A stretch of DNA of 64,000 nucleotides from Microglena sp. YARC (taxonomy: Eukaryota > Chlorophyta > Chlorophyceae > Chlamydomonadales > Chlamydomonadaceae). The translations under genes were made by a program, and so were the position numbers. The stretch spans positions 27,118,003 through 27,182,002 of the forward strand of contig CM039463.1 of the NCBI GenBank assembly GCA_022414725.1. The letters are read 5' to 3'. This document shows, in pieces, positions 34,401 to 43,900 of the stretch. Below the pieces are notes generated by a model. That model did no database searches. It saw nothing but the letters and a program-made list of their open reading frames with translations, and was not told where the DNA came from. Numbering within the stretch: the first letter of the stretch is position 1; every line of letters begins with the position of its first letter.

Positions 34401-36627
34401 CTTAGATGTAGGAACCGGCATATCATATGAGGTTGACCAAAGGCGAGTATGATATCATACAAATTGCGTCATATGACTTTGTATACAAATGGTAACTTTA
34501 GCCTAGTCAGACTGCCGGCATCATACGATGACATGATATCATATGATATCATATTGCCGTTCCTTGATTAGAAGATGATGCAATTTGCCAATCAAAACTA
34601 AACCAAACTATGTCGATTCATACCAGGTATGTATCATACATTATTATTATTAATGAGTACGTTTAGGGGAACTTGGTTGCAAGGGACATTTGTTACTGTG
34701 CTGTGCTGACTGACAGCCTGGAGGCCTGGCAAGTTGTTTGCCTAGTGTGTGCTGTTTGGCTTGCCCTCACTTCACCCCGGGGAGGTCTGGGGAGGACACC
34801 AAGGTAGGCTACATAAAATAAATAAATAAATAAGAGTATGTATTATTACAAGGCTTGAGGTTGAGAGGCCAGCCTGTTTGCTTGCACTGGGGCCAACCAC
34901 CGATATAGGTTGGCTAATATGATTTGAATCAAACCTTGCACCAGACAGCTCCAGAGCAACATACAAAGTGTAAGTGTTTGTCGCTGCTGCTTGTTTTGAG
35001 AATTCCTTTTTTTTGTAGTTGTGTAAGGTATTTCACCCCAGAAGGTGGATCTCCCAACACAAACCAGCGACACCGACCGCTGTATAATAACCGCTGTATG
35101 AAAGGGGGGGGGGGGGGGCTGGGAGGGCTGGGGACGCCCTTCAAGAAGGATGCTTTATAACACAGACCACACTCACGGCCACACAGCACACGGCCGCAAC
35201 CAATCATTTTTTGTTTTCAAATCTGAAAGTGGTTTCTTTCTAGCTTTACGGTTTGGGCCTTGTCTAGGGACAGCGTATTAGTGCTTTCTATAGCTTTTTG
35301 TAGCTTTTTAGGGCAATTTAAGGAAGATAATAAAACTTTTTTTTTATAGCAATAATTTTACTAAAACGGGGTCAAAACTAGCGATCCCTGTATATAGCGG
35401 GAAATAAATCCCTGCGTAACGCGCTTGCAACATTTACCGTGGACAGAGCTTTGTTGATCCTGATCATCAGATGAGTCATCTAAATATATACAATTATTGC
35501 TATCTCACTGCTACCAACTACATGCTGCCATCAAAACCAACACATACACCGGCAGGACCAGCAGCAACAACGGCAACCACAACCACCACAACCTCAACCA
35601 CCACGACCACCACAACAACTACATGAACCCCACCCACCAACCCGCTTACACTGCAGGTACTGCTGATGGGCCCCTAGATTTGTTCCCGCCACCTCCTCCT
35701 CCTCCTGTCGCTTTGACCACTACAACCTCTACCTCAACCTCAACCACCACAACCACTACAGCAACTACATGACCCCCACCCACCAACCCGCGTGCATTGC
35801 AGGCACTGCTGATGGGCCCCTAGATCCTCCTTCTTCCGTCGCTTTGACCACCACAACCGCCACAGCAACTACATGACCCCCACCCACCCACCCACTTGTA
35901 TTGCAGGTACTGCTTGATGGGCCCCTCGATCCTCCTTCTCCTGTCGCTTTGACCACCACAACCGCCACAGCAACTACATGACCCCCACCCACCCACCCAC
36001 TTGTATTGCAGGTGGTACTGATGAGCCCTTAGATTTGTTCCCGCCGCCTCCTTCTCCTGTCGTTTTGACCAAGCCGCGGCGACCACTCCCGCCTTGGAAT
36101 CCAGACCCACCCCCCCCTCCTCCGCCACCCCCTCCTCCGCCAAATGCGCCTCCTCCTTCCGTCCCCTCAGTCCCCCCTCCTTCACCCATGATACCCGTGA
36201 CGTCATTCAGCGGCTACTCTCCATCTCCTCCCCCAGCACCCAGAATCCCTCCCCCGTCTCCCCCTCTGCTTTTCAGTTCCCCCCCTTCTAAACCTACGGT
36301 ACCAATGGCACCATTAACAGTCTCCCCTCCATCTCCTCCTCCATTTCACAGCTTTCCCCCACCCTCGCCCCCTCCGCTTGCCGTTGTGCCCACCTCCCCC
36401 CCTTGGTCACCCTTCCGACCAAATAGACCCCTACATCCTCAGGTCCCACATCCTCCACTCCCTCCGTCACCGCCCAAACTGGTCAGCATCCTCCCAGATC
36501 ACCAGGCTCCTCCCCTTGACGACCTAAGTGGTGAGGGGAGCAGAGAGGGAGATGATAACAACCCTCCGACAAATCCAGAGCATCCGCCGCCACTTAGATT
36601 TCTCGGCAGGAAATTCCTGGCAGCCCA
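28391..36627 (+). CDS. Single-pass membrane protein with proline-rich region (3 exons, 3' end unresolved)
   Basis: Not assignable to a named family. Exon 1 (28391-28528) starts MASELSHLIESELKSGG and gives a 46-residue acidic segment, donor GAG|GTGAGC. Exon 2 (32676-32811) encodes a basic stretch and one membrane span, LVCIGGGLAVVVIVWLILI, ending in phase 1 at GCTG|GTGAGT. Exon 3 (36012-36627) begins after TTGCAG and encodes GTDEPLDLF followed by about 190 residues dominated by Pro-rich blocks such as SPPPSPP. Phases agree at both joins. A basic, membrane, Pro-rich order suggests a type II protein with a hydroxyproline-type stem or wall-facing domain, as in algal glycoproteins or glycosyltransferases; no catalytic domain is visible. 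Both introns are over 3 kb. Intron 2 holds copies of the exon 2 end and exon 3 start. The link of exon 1 to exon 2 is the least certain step, and exons after 36627 are likely. Confidence 0.55.
29030..29160. repeat. AGATCTATAT palindromic block
   Basis: Alternating AGATCTATATAGATC and CGGTCTATATAGATC units that can fold on themselves. Confidence 0.8.
29159..29623 (+). CDS. Possible BED-finger-like ORF inside the first intron of the membrane protein gene
   Basis: 154 codons from ATG at 29159. The central part WGANFDARIEEGGPCLLFC followed by SPNNISKSANAHMKAC has a C...C then H-x3-C arrangement with an aromatic start, resembling the BED zinc finger of hAT transposases, although the first pair is CX3C instead of CX2C. 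The C-terminal portion is unrecognised and there is no hAT catalytic domain. It may be a transposase fragment; a chance ORF is also possible. Confidence 0.35.
   Translation: MGSLSCQLFLERAIRFLLLQIHTAIINLNEAGLQSYMSDRKSPASVLAILEKAPPASNWGANFDARIEEGGPCLLFCRAYDVGVSPNNISKSANAHMKACKGGSTTEPAALWNWTWTALLRTLAKNKLGSLGPSLGSHLVGCTMCPCNPTSLLP
29965..31480. repeat. Pair of 95-bp direct copies ending in (TA)n
   Basis: 29965-30080 and 31385-31475 share ATGATGAAGACTACATGTAA through (TA)n. The tail is (TA)16 in the first and (TA)9 plus T23 in the second. Between them lie GGTCGT repeats (30085-30130), (TG)n-(GGT)n-G tracts (31030-31110) and (TG)n-G28 (31195-31238). Confidence 0.8.
31100..31196 (+). repeat. Dispersed element ending in CAATTTCAATTT, copy 1
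   Basis: Matches 63261-63358 (plus), 62640-62712 (plus, 5' truncated) and 33965-34075 (minus). Shared core GCTAGCTCCGGCTTACG and a 3' tail ATGTAACAATTTCAATTT; 5' truncation and simple tail suggest a retroposon. Confidence 0.75.
31589..31714. mobile_element. hAT-like MITE, ACCGGCATATC family, copy 4
   Basis: Reverse orientation; TAGGGAACGGCAATATGATA to TTTGCCGGTCCCTA with 8-bp duplication CCCATGAC/CCCATAAC (one mismatch). Confidence 0.87.
32010..32640. repeat. CAGCAAAGACAGAGACCAACACC minisatellite
   Basis: Irregular 18-36 bp units with a continuous 225-codon plus ORF of Thr/Asn/Lys/Gln repeats. It sits between exons 1 and 2 of the membrane protein gene. I treat it as intronic. Confidence 0.85.
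32676..32811 (+). CDS. Proline-rich membrane protein, exon 2 (membrane span)
   Basis: 45 codons plus one base between CTGCAG|GCAAGA and GCTG|GTGAGT. Encodes VKEQQAQKKLLTVRR followed by a 19-residue hydrophobic helix. The last ~70 nt with donor are repeated about 14 times just downstream. Confidence 0.65.
32778..33760. repeat. 69-bp minisatellite made of exon 2 end plus splice donor, about 14 copies
   Basis: The unit starts within exon 2 and includes the donor CTG|GTGAGT. Units at 32778, 32847 and onward are nearly identical, with a few shortened near 33160 and 33600-33660. The minus strand reads open over it (HPSLHSPADLCELDLSI repeats) because 69 is a multiple of three. Confidence 0.92.
33965..34080 (-). 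repeat. CAATTTCAATTT-tail element, minus copy
   Basis: Reverse-oriented copy of the element at 31100 and 63261. Confidence 0.7.
34409..34565. mobile_element. hAT-like MITE, ACCGGCATATC family, copy 5
   Basis: TAGGAACCGGCATATCATAT to CATATTGCCGTTCCTT. No exact target duplication seen. In intron 2 of the membrane protein gene. Confidence 0.85.
34815..34925. repeat. Dispersed repeat with GCTTGCACTGGGGCCAACCACC
   Basis: Copies also at 37795-37895, 43240-43300 and 63048-63130. Several carry the palindrome ACGCCTCRTAA..GAGGCGT next to it, the same motif as the array at 59265. Confidence 0.75.
35201..35414. mobile_element. hAT-like MITE, CAGGGATTTTTAT family, copy 2 (inverted)
   Basis: CAATCATTTTTTGTTTTC to GAAATAAATCCCTG. 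214 bp, matches 52039-52258 in inverse. Target duplication not clear. Confidence 0.78.
35500..36011 (+). repeat. Three upstream copies of exon 3 start plus acceptor
   Basis: Copies begin after CAG near 35655, 35802 and 35907; the true exon is at 36012. The first copy stays open (GTADGPLDLFPPPPPPPV) in the correct phase, the others carry frame changes. Spacers are ACC/ACA-rich. Confidence 0.85.
36012..36627 (+). CDS. Proline-rich membrane protein, exon 3
   Basis: Acceptor TTGCAG|GTGGTA in phase 1 with exon 2. About 205 codons, with poly-Pro and SPPP motifs, then a hydrophilic segment LDDLSGEGSREGDDNN and RFLGRKFLA. The frame meets TAG at 36629; a donor at CCCA|GTAGTA is the proposed end. Confidence 0.6.
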
Positions 36628-36685
36628 GTAGTAGGTCCTACCCCTGCCCCTGACAGCCTTAGTGGCGATGGGAGCAAAGAAGGAT

Positions 36686-36742
<57 letters not shown>

Positions 36743-37335
36743 ACTCAGAGCATCCGCCGCCACTAAGATTTATCCGCAGGAAATTCCTGGCAGCCCAGTA
36801 GTGGTTCCTGTCCCCGCCCCTTGACGGTCTTACCACCGGTAGTGATGGGAGCAAAGAAGGAGATGATTCCCCCCACCCCACCCCCCCGGCCCCTAAGTGC
36901 AGCCGCTGCGAGTTAGATTTATCGGGGGGGGGGGCAAGGTGGTGATGATGGTGATAGTGGTGGTGGTGATGATGGTGGTCAAGCTACTGGTGGCTTCCCC
37001 CCCCCCCCACACACACATACACATAACACATACACTCACCAATTAGATTTATCGTCAGGACATTGCTGGCGGACAAGTAGTAGGGTCCAGTCCCCCTCCC
37101 TTGACGGCCTTAGTGGTGATGGGAGCAAAGAAGGAGATGATAAAAACCCTGCTCCCACTAAGCTAGAGCAGCGGCCGCCTGTTCAATTTGACGGCAGGAA
37201 ATTACTGGCGGACAAGTGTCCAATTTGCAACTCGTCGCACGAAGAAAAAAAACATTGCCAAGTACCGGTAGTGGGATCATTATGTCGTCAGTTATATATG
37301 TTTTTTAAATCTACCTTAAGTTTGGGGAAGGGTTG
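36628..37335 (+). other. Degenerate copies of exon 3 end; possible terminal exon with CPIC motif
   Basis: Copies of the LSGxGSKEGDD ... GRKFLA segment recur at about 36640-36805, 36815-36925 and 37050-37270, split by C-runs of up to 54. The last copy is open from about 37095 to the stop at 37335 and ends with CPICNSSHEEKKHC (CX2CX3HX5C), resembling a degenerate zinc knuckle. Whether it is a real exon cannot be decided. Confidence 0.4.
36687..36740. repeat. Homopolymer C54
   Basis: 54 consecutive C, among the longest homopolymers in the window; sits inside a copy of the exon 3 end of the plus-strand gene. Confidence 0.9.
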
Positions 37336-38158
37336 ATAAGGGAATTAGCCACCACCAAAATACTATGTCCGAAGTAGCGCAGATAAACACATTGATGATC
37401 AGGGTATCGAGAATCTGGTATTTTTGGCGGAGCCCCACCTTTAGGGGGGCGGGAGCCCCCAGGGCCACCCCGTTGTCAGTTTGTGCGACTGACACTAAGC
37501 CTGACACATAAGCCAACTCTCGTAACTAACTGGCTTTGGTCCGCTCCATCCCGTTGCTACCTGTCGTTCCGTTGCCAACACTCTCAGCCAATTTTCTGCG
37601 TCGCTTGCGACGCTACCTAGGACTTGTTTCGAGTTGAGTGATCACGTAATCAATCATCACATAAGGTTTGCAGTACCACATGACTGTAACCAACCAACCA
37701 GCCCCAACCAACCAAGTAAGGTTTGCAGAACACAGGCCAGTAAACAACCGACCCAAACCAGCCAGGTACGGTTTGAGTTACCACATGACTGTAAATAAAA
37801 TAAATGAATAAATAGTACGCCTCATATTGAGGCGTGAGATTAAGGGAAGGTGATAAGATGCCCGTTTGCTTGCACTGGGTTTAACCACCAATACAGGACT
37901 GTAAACCCACAACAAGGCTCCTTTGTTGTATGATGATGAAAGTATTGGTCTGCTTGCCTCTATTCGCGAACCCTTAACTCAGTCATATGCAGCCCTCTTT
38001 TATAAAACCCCCAAGGATGGGGTTTTATGGTCCCTGCCAGGTCAGGGCTTGCACTATGGCTGGTAAGGGGGGGCAGGAAGACAGATTTTGGACTGCATCA
38101 TCAATACGGTGTCCGATTCAGATGGAAGTTGGAATTGTGGAAGTTGCAGACAAAAGGA

Positions 38159-38204
38159 GGGGGGGGGGGGGGGGGGGGGGGGGGATAAAGTTGAAAACAA
38201 GTTC

Positions 38205-38236
<32 letters not shown>
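38159..38236. repeat. G26 and C26 runs facing each other 26 bp apart
   Basis: A perfect potential hairpin of 26 G:C pairs with a 26-nt loop. Confidence 0.9.
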
Positions 38237-38728
38237 TACCCCGCCTAAAATGGGGGTCATAAAAAATCTTGCCCTTTCATTCCTTGCCCTAAGCGTTTAT
38301 GCTCTTACATCTTTCATGGGGTTGCCCAAACGTGACTTATTGCGAAGTTAAGATTTGGGCAGGGTTGGGGCCACAACAACTCTGCAGACCTCCAACTTCC
38401 TGTTATACTTTTTTTTTGTGGTGGTGGTGGTGGTGGTGGTGGGTGGGGGGGAATTGTAATCGGATCCTGAGGATAAGCTCTATTTAAAGCGATGGTAAGG
38501 TACGGTAGCTTATTTCCTGCCCCCCCTTGTATGTATACCGGTATGTATTATCTTCTCCAGCTTCCACTGCAGTTAGCTTAAAATGGTTGAAGTTAAAATG
38601 GTTGCGGTATTGCTACTGCTGTACCGGGCTGACTGGATGTAGTACAGACAGTTGAAGTTCTCGCAGGGAAGTGGTCTCGTATGACCGGTATAGACTTACG
38701 CATGATGGTTGCTAATGATTATACTCAC

Positions 38729-38920
38729 CAGGGTACTTCCATTGACCAAATTGGTCAGCGCTTTAGCGCACTCAAAAACAAAAAAACTGCGCTTTAGTGC
38801 AAAAAGCGCAAAAATTGCTCGCTGCGCCCACAGGGGGGTGCAAAAACTGCGCGAAACACGCAGTGGGGCTCAAAAAGGCAGCTTACCAGCGCGCCAAAGC
38901 GCGCGCTTGGAAGAACCCTG
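38729..38920. mobile_element. hAT-like MITE, GTACTTCC family, copy 2
   Basis: CAGGGTACTTCCATTGACC to TTGGAAGAACCCTG. The flanks are a longer direct repeat of about 30 bp (GCTAATGATTATACTC at both sides) instead of a clean 8-bp duplication. Confidence 0.8.
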
Positions 38921-39456
38921 CATGATGTTCGCTAATGATTATACTCGCCCCATCCTACCAATATGTAACTGGTTTGCTCGTGGGCTTCCTCTTAGCTACA
39001 ATGTTCAATTTCAGCTCAAATATGAAATATCACAAGATGCAGGCAAGACGTAACAATAAACCCATCCTACCAATATACAACTGGTATCACCCAAAGCTTG
39101 TTAAATTGGAGGCGTGGTTGTGAGTAGATGGGGCATCATAATAGGAGGTGTGCTATACTACCCATGTTGTTTCACTGCCCAAAACGGCGAGCAGCCAAAT
39201 TTCTGGCTGAAGCTATGTAACCAAGCTCAAGTTCAAACTACCCATGTTAACTCTGCCCACAGACAGGAAGCACTGCGCTGCATGAGGGCTGTTCGGCCAT
39301 GTATTCAATCCAACCAAATGTGGTTATCCGTTTAGTTTGATCCTTGCCTTCTGTGACTGTAACGGAGGGACTTGGAATTGGAAGACAGTGAGCGCTGAGC
39401 AGCTTGAAGGCTGTTAGGCCATGTAATCTGTCGCTGTGGTCATTATACCAGTAATT

Positions 39457-39595
39457 TACAGCCCAGGGTAGCCAAGTAGGCTAAAGGGAATCAACCAACC
39501 TTCTAAACAGGAAGGAGAGTTTTTAATACAAGCATTGGTGAACTGAGCCCCAACAACTCATAAACAACGGGGACCAGGAGTTCGTGCTACGCAGA
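39457..39595. repeat. Dispersed repeat with ACAGCCCAGGGTAGCC
   Basis: Copy of the element at 24083-24230. Confidence 0.7.
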
Positions 39596-40397
39596 TAATT
39601 GCCTTCAATGTGAAACACAAATCAACCTACTTCCTTGCTTGACACATGCCCGCTTAATCCGATAACTATACCCCCTAGTTTCTGTGATAGGACTGGACGG
39701 GGGGGGACTTGGAATTGGATGACAGTGAGCAGCCCAGAGTTGGCAGAAAACACAAGTAAAAATTCAATTCCAAACCCACTCACTCATCACTGATACCTCT
39801 CTTCGTCTAAAAAATCCACTAATGTCTCTCTTCTCACTCCACTCCACTTTCAGAATAATACATGAAATACCATGGTTCTCACCCTGTCACAATCTGTTTC
39901 TGGGGGAATCGCACGGGGGCAAGTGTTGTATTCTGCAGACGGTTAGACACCGAATTGCATGAGTATAGAACTTCGCGATACTTCTCAAAACAATACTGCA
40001 CCATGGTGCGGGCCAGGCTCATCTGCTGATGAGATGACCTTCCACTCCAATAAGTATTAATCTAGGCAGAAAGTCACTCTCAGCTCTCCACTCAGAAGTC
40101 TAGCAGTCATCTGTTGAACTACAGTTGCTGCTAACTTCAGAGACAGTAACCAACCCCCCTCCTTTGTCAATCCGCAATTAATGAAAACGTTTTTATTCAT
40201 CACCTAGCATAAGTCATCGATGGTGATGGATCTTTTCCAATCTCTAAAAAAGAGATTCTTGTGTGATGAAGATACCGCTTGCTGAAATAACATGCCATAC
40301 AGTAGCCTCACCCAGAGCGATCGAACGGTAAGGTTCCTCCCTCAACACCTCCCGTTGCAAGGCATACAATGTTTCAATTCAACGTGCAGGTCGTTGC

Positions 40398-40694
40398 TTA
40401 TCCCTTCAGATCCTTCTCGAACTTGTCCAGCTTGCTAACCGTCTTGAAGCTGTTGAACACCATGAAGGCATACACGGCTGCCAAGCCTAGGGTCATGGTG
40501 GCGGCTCCTTGCATGGGACCCGAGACTGCAGCAGCAGGCTGAAGCGCAAGCATGGTGCCCATGTTGAGGAATCCAATACATCCAATGGCGTTCATAGTAG
40601 CTCCTTGAAGGACACCAGCACGGCGATCGGAGCGCTCTGCTTGTAGCACACGTACCCTCAACTGCAAGTCTCCAGCCTCCAGTGCCTCAAGAAC
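40398..40694 (-). CDS. ABC1K: ABC1K last exon
   Basis: 99 codons with TAA at 40398. [18 protein letters not shown], hydrophobic stretches, and C-terminus [11 protein letters not shown]. Acceptor ACCCAG|GTTCTT. Confidence 0.95.
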   Translation of the reverse strand, partial: VLEALEAGDLQLRVRVLQAERSDRRAGVLQGATMNAIGCIGFLNMGTMLALQPAAAVSGPMQGAATMTLGLAAVYAFMVFNSFKTVSKLDKFEKDLKG

Positions 40695-40874
40695 CTGGGT
40701 GTATGGTGTGTGTGTGTGAGTGGTGTGTGTGTGGGGCGGTGCGTGTGTGTGTGGTGGTGGTGGTGTGTGTGGGGGGCGGATTACCCTCAACTGCAAGTCT
40801 CCAGCCTCCGGCCCCCCAGAACCTGTGTGCGTGAGTGAGTGGTGCGTGTGTGAGTGTGTGGGGAGTCATGGGTG

Positions 40875-40905
<31 letters not shown>

Positions 40906-43900
40906 GGGGGGGCTGAGTTCCCTCAACTGCAAGTATCCAGCCTCCAGCGGCTCCAGAACCTGTCTGTGTGAGTGTGAGTGTGTAGGGTTGGGGTTGGTGT
41001 GTGTGTGTGTGTGGGGGCTGATAACACTAAACTGCTAGTCTCCAGCCTACATCCCCCCAGAACCTGTGTGTGTGAGTGTGTGTGGGGTGAGGGTTGGTGT
41101 GTGTGTGGTATGTGGTGTGTGGGGTGGTGTGTGTGAATGGGGGGGGAGGGCTGAGTACCCTCAACTACAAGTCTCCAGCCTCCGGCGCCTCCAGAACCTG
41201 CACCATCAGAGTGAGACAAGAAGATAAGACTGTCGTGATTTGAGTTGTTATTGTTCCTGACAAAGACTGCGAGCAGACTCAGATGAACAGTTACATATGC
41301 ACACGGGCAAAATTGGATCAAAGGCTGGTAGTGGCAAAAGTGGATCATAGCCATGTATCGAAATGTAATGGACGTAGTAGGACCTGGCTGACTAGGTAGG
41401 ACCATGTAGACTACATACATATATGCAAACACACTAGGAAGGACCATGCAGTCTACATACATATATGCACACTTACATACCGAGTCAGTTCACTGGATGC
41501 CAATGGGCGTGGCAGCAGGTGCAGTGGCGAGCTCAGAGGCTTGCTGCCCAACTTAGTTCCAAGCATGGTACGCTACCCGGCCTGGCACACTGGGTAGGAC
41601 CATGCAGTGTACATACATACATGCAAACACACTAGGCAGGACCATGTGGTCTACATACATACATGCAAACACACTAGGCAGGACCATCTAGTCTACATGC
41701 AAATATGCACACATACCTAGTCAATTCGCTGGATGCGGAAGGGCAGGTGCAGTGGCTAGCTCAGTGCCATGGTACGCTGCAGGGCCTGGCACACTAGGTA
41801 CCATCTACTCTACACACACACATGCACACACACATACCGAGTCAATTCGCTGGATGCGGAAGGGCATGGCAGCAGATGCAGTGGCTAGCTCAGAGGCTTG
41901 CTGTCCAACTTGGCTGATGAGCATGGTGCGCTGCGCAGCCTGGTCCACCTCCAGGTCTAGAAGGTCGACGGCATAGGGACGAGCCACCTCGCTGAACTTG
42001 TACTCGGGGTCAAGGGTCTTGCCGATGCCCTCCAAGGTGCTGAAGGCCCTCAGCACAAAGGTGAAAGTGGCGGGGAACCTGGAGGATGGGAGGGTGGGAG
42101 ATGACCAATTATTACATGGAAGAAGCAGAAGCAGAAGAAGAAGGACGGACTATTACATGGTTATTCAGCTCACGCCGGGCTGCTCACGTCAGGGCAAAAC
42201 ACTATCGGTGTATGGCAGCAGTATTGTCGGTGTACAGCAGCAGTACTTACAGTACAGTACGGCAAGATCCTACAGCAAAGACAGTTATGTTGTTCCTTCA
42301 ACGCGTGTTAAGTGCTTTGTGTGTGATGCATGTTACAGTAGTATTGCGAAGTATGTCAAGGTACTACTGTACAGCAAGAGATGCTATTTTTTTATCTGCT
42401 GAAGAATGAGAGCACAACAGCGCACCTCAAAGGCACTAAAGCAAACCTGTAAGGCACTACAGCACAGCACAGTAGCACACCTTGAAGGCACGACAGCACA
42501 GCATAGCAGCACACCTGAAAGGCATTACAGCACAGCATAGCAGCACACCTGAAAGGCATTACAGCACAGCATAGCAGCACACCTGGAAGTCACTACAGCA
42601 CACCTGGAAGTCACTACAGCACACCTGGAAGTCACTACAGCACACCTGAAAGTCACTACAGCACACCTGAAAGTCACTACAGCACACCTGAAAGTCACTA
42701 CAGTACACCCGAAAGGCACTACAGCACACCTGAAAGTCACTACAGTACACCCGAAAGGCACTACAACACACACAACACACCTGAAAGGCGCTACAGTGCA
42801 GCACATTAGCGCACCTGAAAGGCTGGTCGATGGCAATGGATAACAAGTCCTCCACGACAACAGCAATGGTCTCATTGCGCTCTGTTTGACCTATTTGTCT
42901 ACCCCAGAATGTAATAACATACACACAATAGCACACCTGAAAGGCTGGTCGATGGCAATGGAGAACAAGTCCTCTCCGATAGCTGCAATGGTCTCATTAC
43001 GCTCCGTTTGGCGGGCAAGGTTCTGCACATGGGGCAGTACGGGATGTGATGTGATCAGCTAAAAGACTTCAATTTGAGAACATCAGAGCTTTTACTAGCA
43101 GCTTCTAAGCAGTTCCCCGAGCCAAACACTGCACTACACACAAATATTTCAGTTTAGGTTTGGCGGGCAAGCTTCTGCACAAGAGGCAGTACAGGATTTG
43201 TGCTCAGCTTATGAACTTGTTTTTGAGAACGACAGAGCTTTTGGTGGTTGGCCCCAGTGCAAGCAAACAGGCTGGTCCCCTCGACCTCACGCCTCATAAT
43301 TTGAGAACATCAGAGATTTTGAATTTGAATTTAAGAACATCTTCAACCTTGACTTGGTAATATGGCCCCAGCCTGATAAGGCTACTAGACGTCTTGGGCA
43401 GCAACATCAACATTCAAAACATCTCTCTCTTCAAAGCCTACATATTCCAAGCTCACGAACACACCGACTCCCATCCATCCATCCATACTAACACATAACA
43501 CTACTACATACTAACACTACTTCATACTAACACTAACACTACTAACACTAACACACCGACTCCCATCCTCCCTTCCCTAGCTCACTAACATCAAAGTAGT
43601 AGCCGGAAGCTCCAACCCCTCAATTGATCCATCACACACACACCTACCCACCCAGCTGCCACCCAGCTTCCTAACTCGACCCCTACTTACTTACATCAAA
43701 TTCAATTGATCCAACACACACCTACCCACCCAGCTTCCACCCAGCTTCCTAACTCGACCCCTACTTACTTACTTACTTACATCAAATTCATTTGATCTAA
43801 CACACACACACACAGCTCTTCCCAACCTACCCACCCACCCAACTTCCACCCAGCTTCCTAACTCGACCCCCTACTTACTTACTTACATCAAAATAGCAGC

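Larger units (their letters stand above)
37336..40397. other. Intergenic stretch between converging genes
   Basis: Holds a TTTTTGGCGGAGCC element (37426-37640), a dispersed repeat (37795-37895), facing G26 and C26 runs (38159-38184, 38211-38236), a (GGT)n block (38415-38450), a hAT-like MITE (38729-38920), repeats with ACTTGGAATTGG (39360-39960) and the ABC1K 3' UTR. A 62-codon plus ORF at 38935-39123 has one hydrophobic stretch but no other support. Confidence 0.6.
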
